DNA of 20,137 bases from Gonapodya prolifera JEL478 (Eukaryota > Monoblepharomycota > Monoblepharidomycetes > Monoblepharidales > Gonapodyaceae). Numbering within the stretch: position 1 is the first letter of the stretch; every line of letters starts with the position of its first letter. A model generated the notes under the pieces. That model did no database searches and had not been told where the DNA came from. It saw nothing but the letters and a program-made list of their open reading frames with translations. The stretch covers positions 1 to 20,137 of the forward strand of contig KQ965910.1 of assembly GCA_001574975.1 (NCBI GenBank). The letters run 5' to 3'. Positions 20,034-20,137 of this stretch are shown here, piece by piece. The position numbers and the translations under genes are program-made.

Positions 20034-20137
20034 TCACTTTAACAACCCCCTCGCCAACGCATCCCTCGCAGCCTGCAGTCCCTGCGCGATGGTCTGCTCC
20101 GTGATCGGGATCCCCGTGACGCCCGAAAGGCCCTGCA
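20034..20137 (-). CDS. 3' end of a gene running in from the right, C-terminal 34 codons
   Basis: The minus strand from the window edge is open for 33 sense codons and ends with TGA at 20034-20036. The text has good coding character, GC-rich third positions and a helical C-terminus: GLSGVTGIPITEQTIAQGLQ, then AARDALARGLLK. It resembles the C-terminal tail of an enzyme or organellar protein, but I cannot name the family from this length. Most of the gene lies outside the window. Confidence 0.6.
   Translation of the reverse strand, partial: QGLSGVTGIPITEQTIAQGLQAARDALARGLLK

Overview
The window looks like nuclear DNA of an early-diverging fungus, most likely a chytrid. That placement is an inference from short GT-AG introns (roughly 37-100 nt), multi-exon genes with no operon-like packing, low-complexity proline/serine-rich membrane proteins, F-box plus ankyrin proteins, and a small interstitial CCCTAA block. 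GC-rich, apparently intact genes alternate with less GC-rich stretches full of broken genes.

Left part (1-4560). A minus-strand spliced gene (1011-2719) encodes a signal-anchored, N-glycosylated, cysteine-containing extracellular protein of unknown function. Next to it is a minus-strand fragment (2955-3701) that reads like the zinc-ribbon and linker part of a giant-virus (D5-type) primase-helicase. It carries one in-frame TGA and has no helicase domain. Head-to-head with it lies a plus-strand piece of a protein kinase N-lobe and hinge with two micro-introns (4114-4560).

Centre (4876-9973). Two tandem minus-strand paralogues share one architecture: three exons with phase-0 introns, a six-cysteine ectodomain split over exons 1 and 2, a Ser/Ala/Thr/Pro stalk, one membrane helix, a KRKR stop-transfer and a long disordered cytoplasmic tail. 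Only the upstream copy ends in an SH3 domain. The other ends without one and is full of PxxP motifs. They could work as a receptor/ligand pair at the plasma membrane.

Right part (11010-18935). About 2.9 kb (11010-13935) is an old tandem repeat of roughly 620-720 bp units, on the minus strand a decayed repeat protein with beta-strand-like segments. Then come a broken ankyrin relic (+), an intact two-exon gene (14703-15997, +) with a possible PemK/MazF-like barrel and a C-terminal Cys/His motif, and two broken F-box-ankyrin copies (-). The three ankyrin loci are paralogues and each has a different set of lesions, which can be read by comparing them.

The right edge cuts into the 3' end of another minus-strand gene (20034-20137). 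No rRNA, convincing tRNA, CRISPR array or intact transposase was seen.
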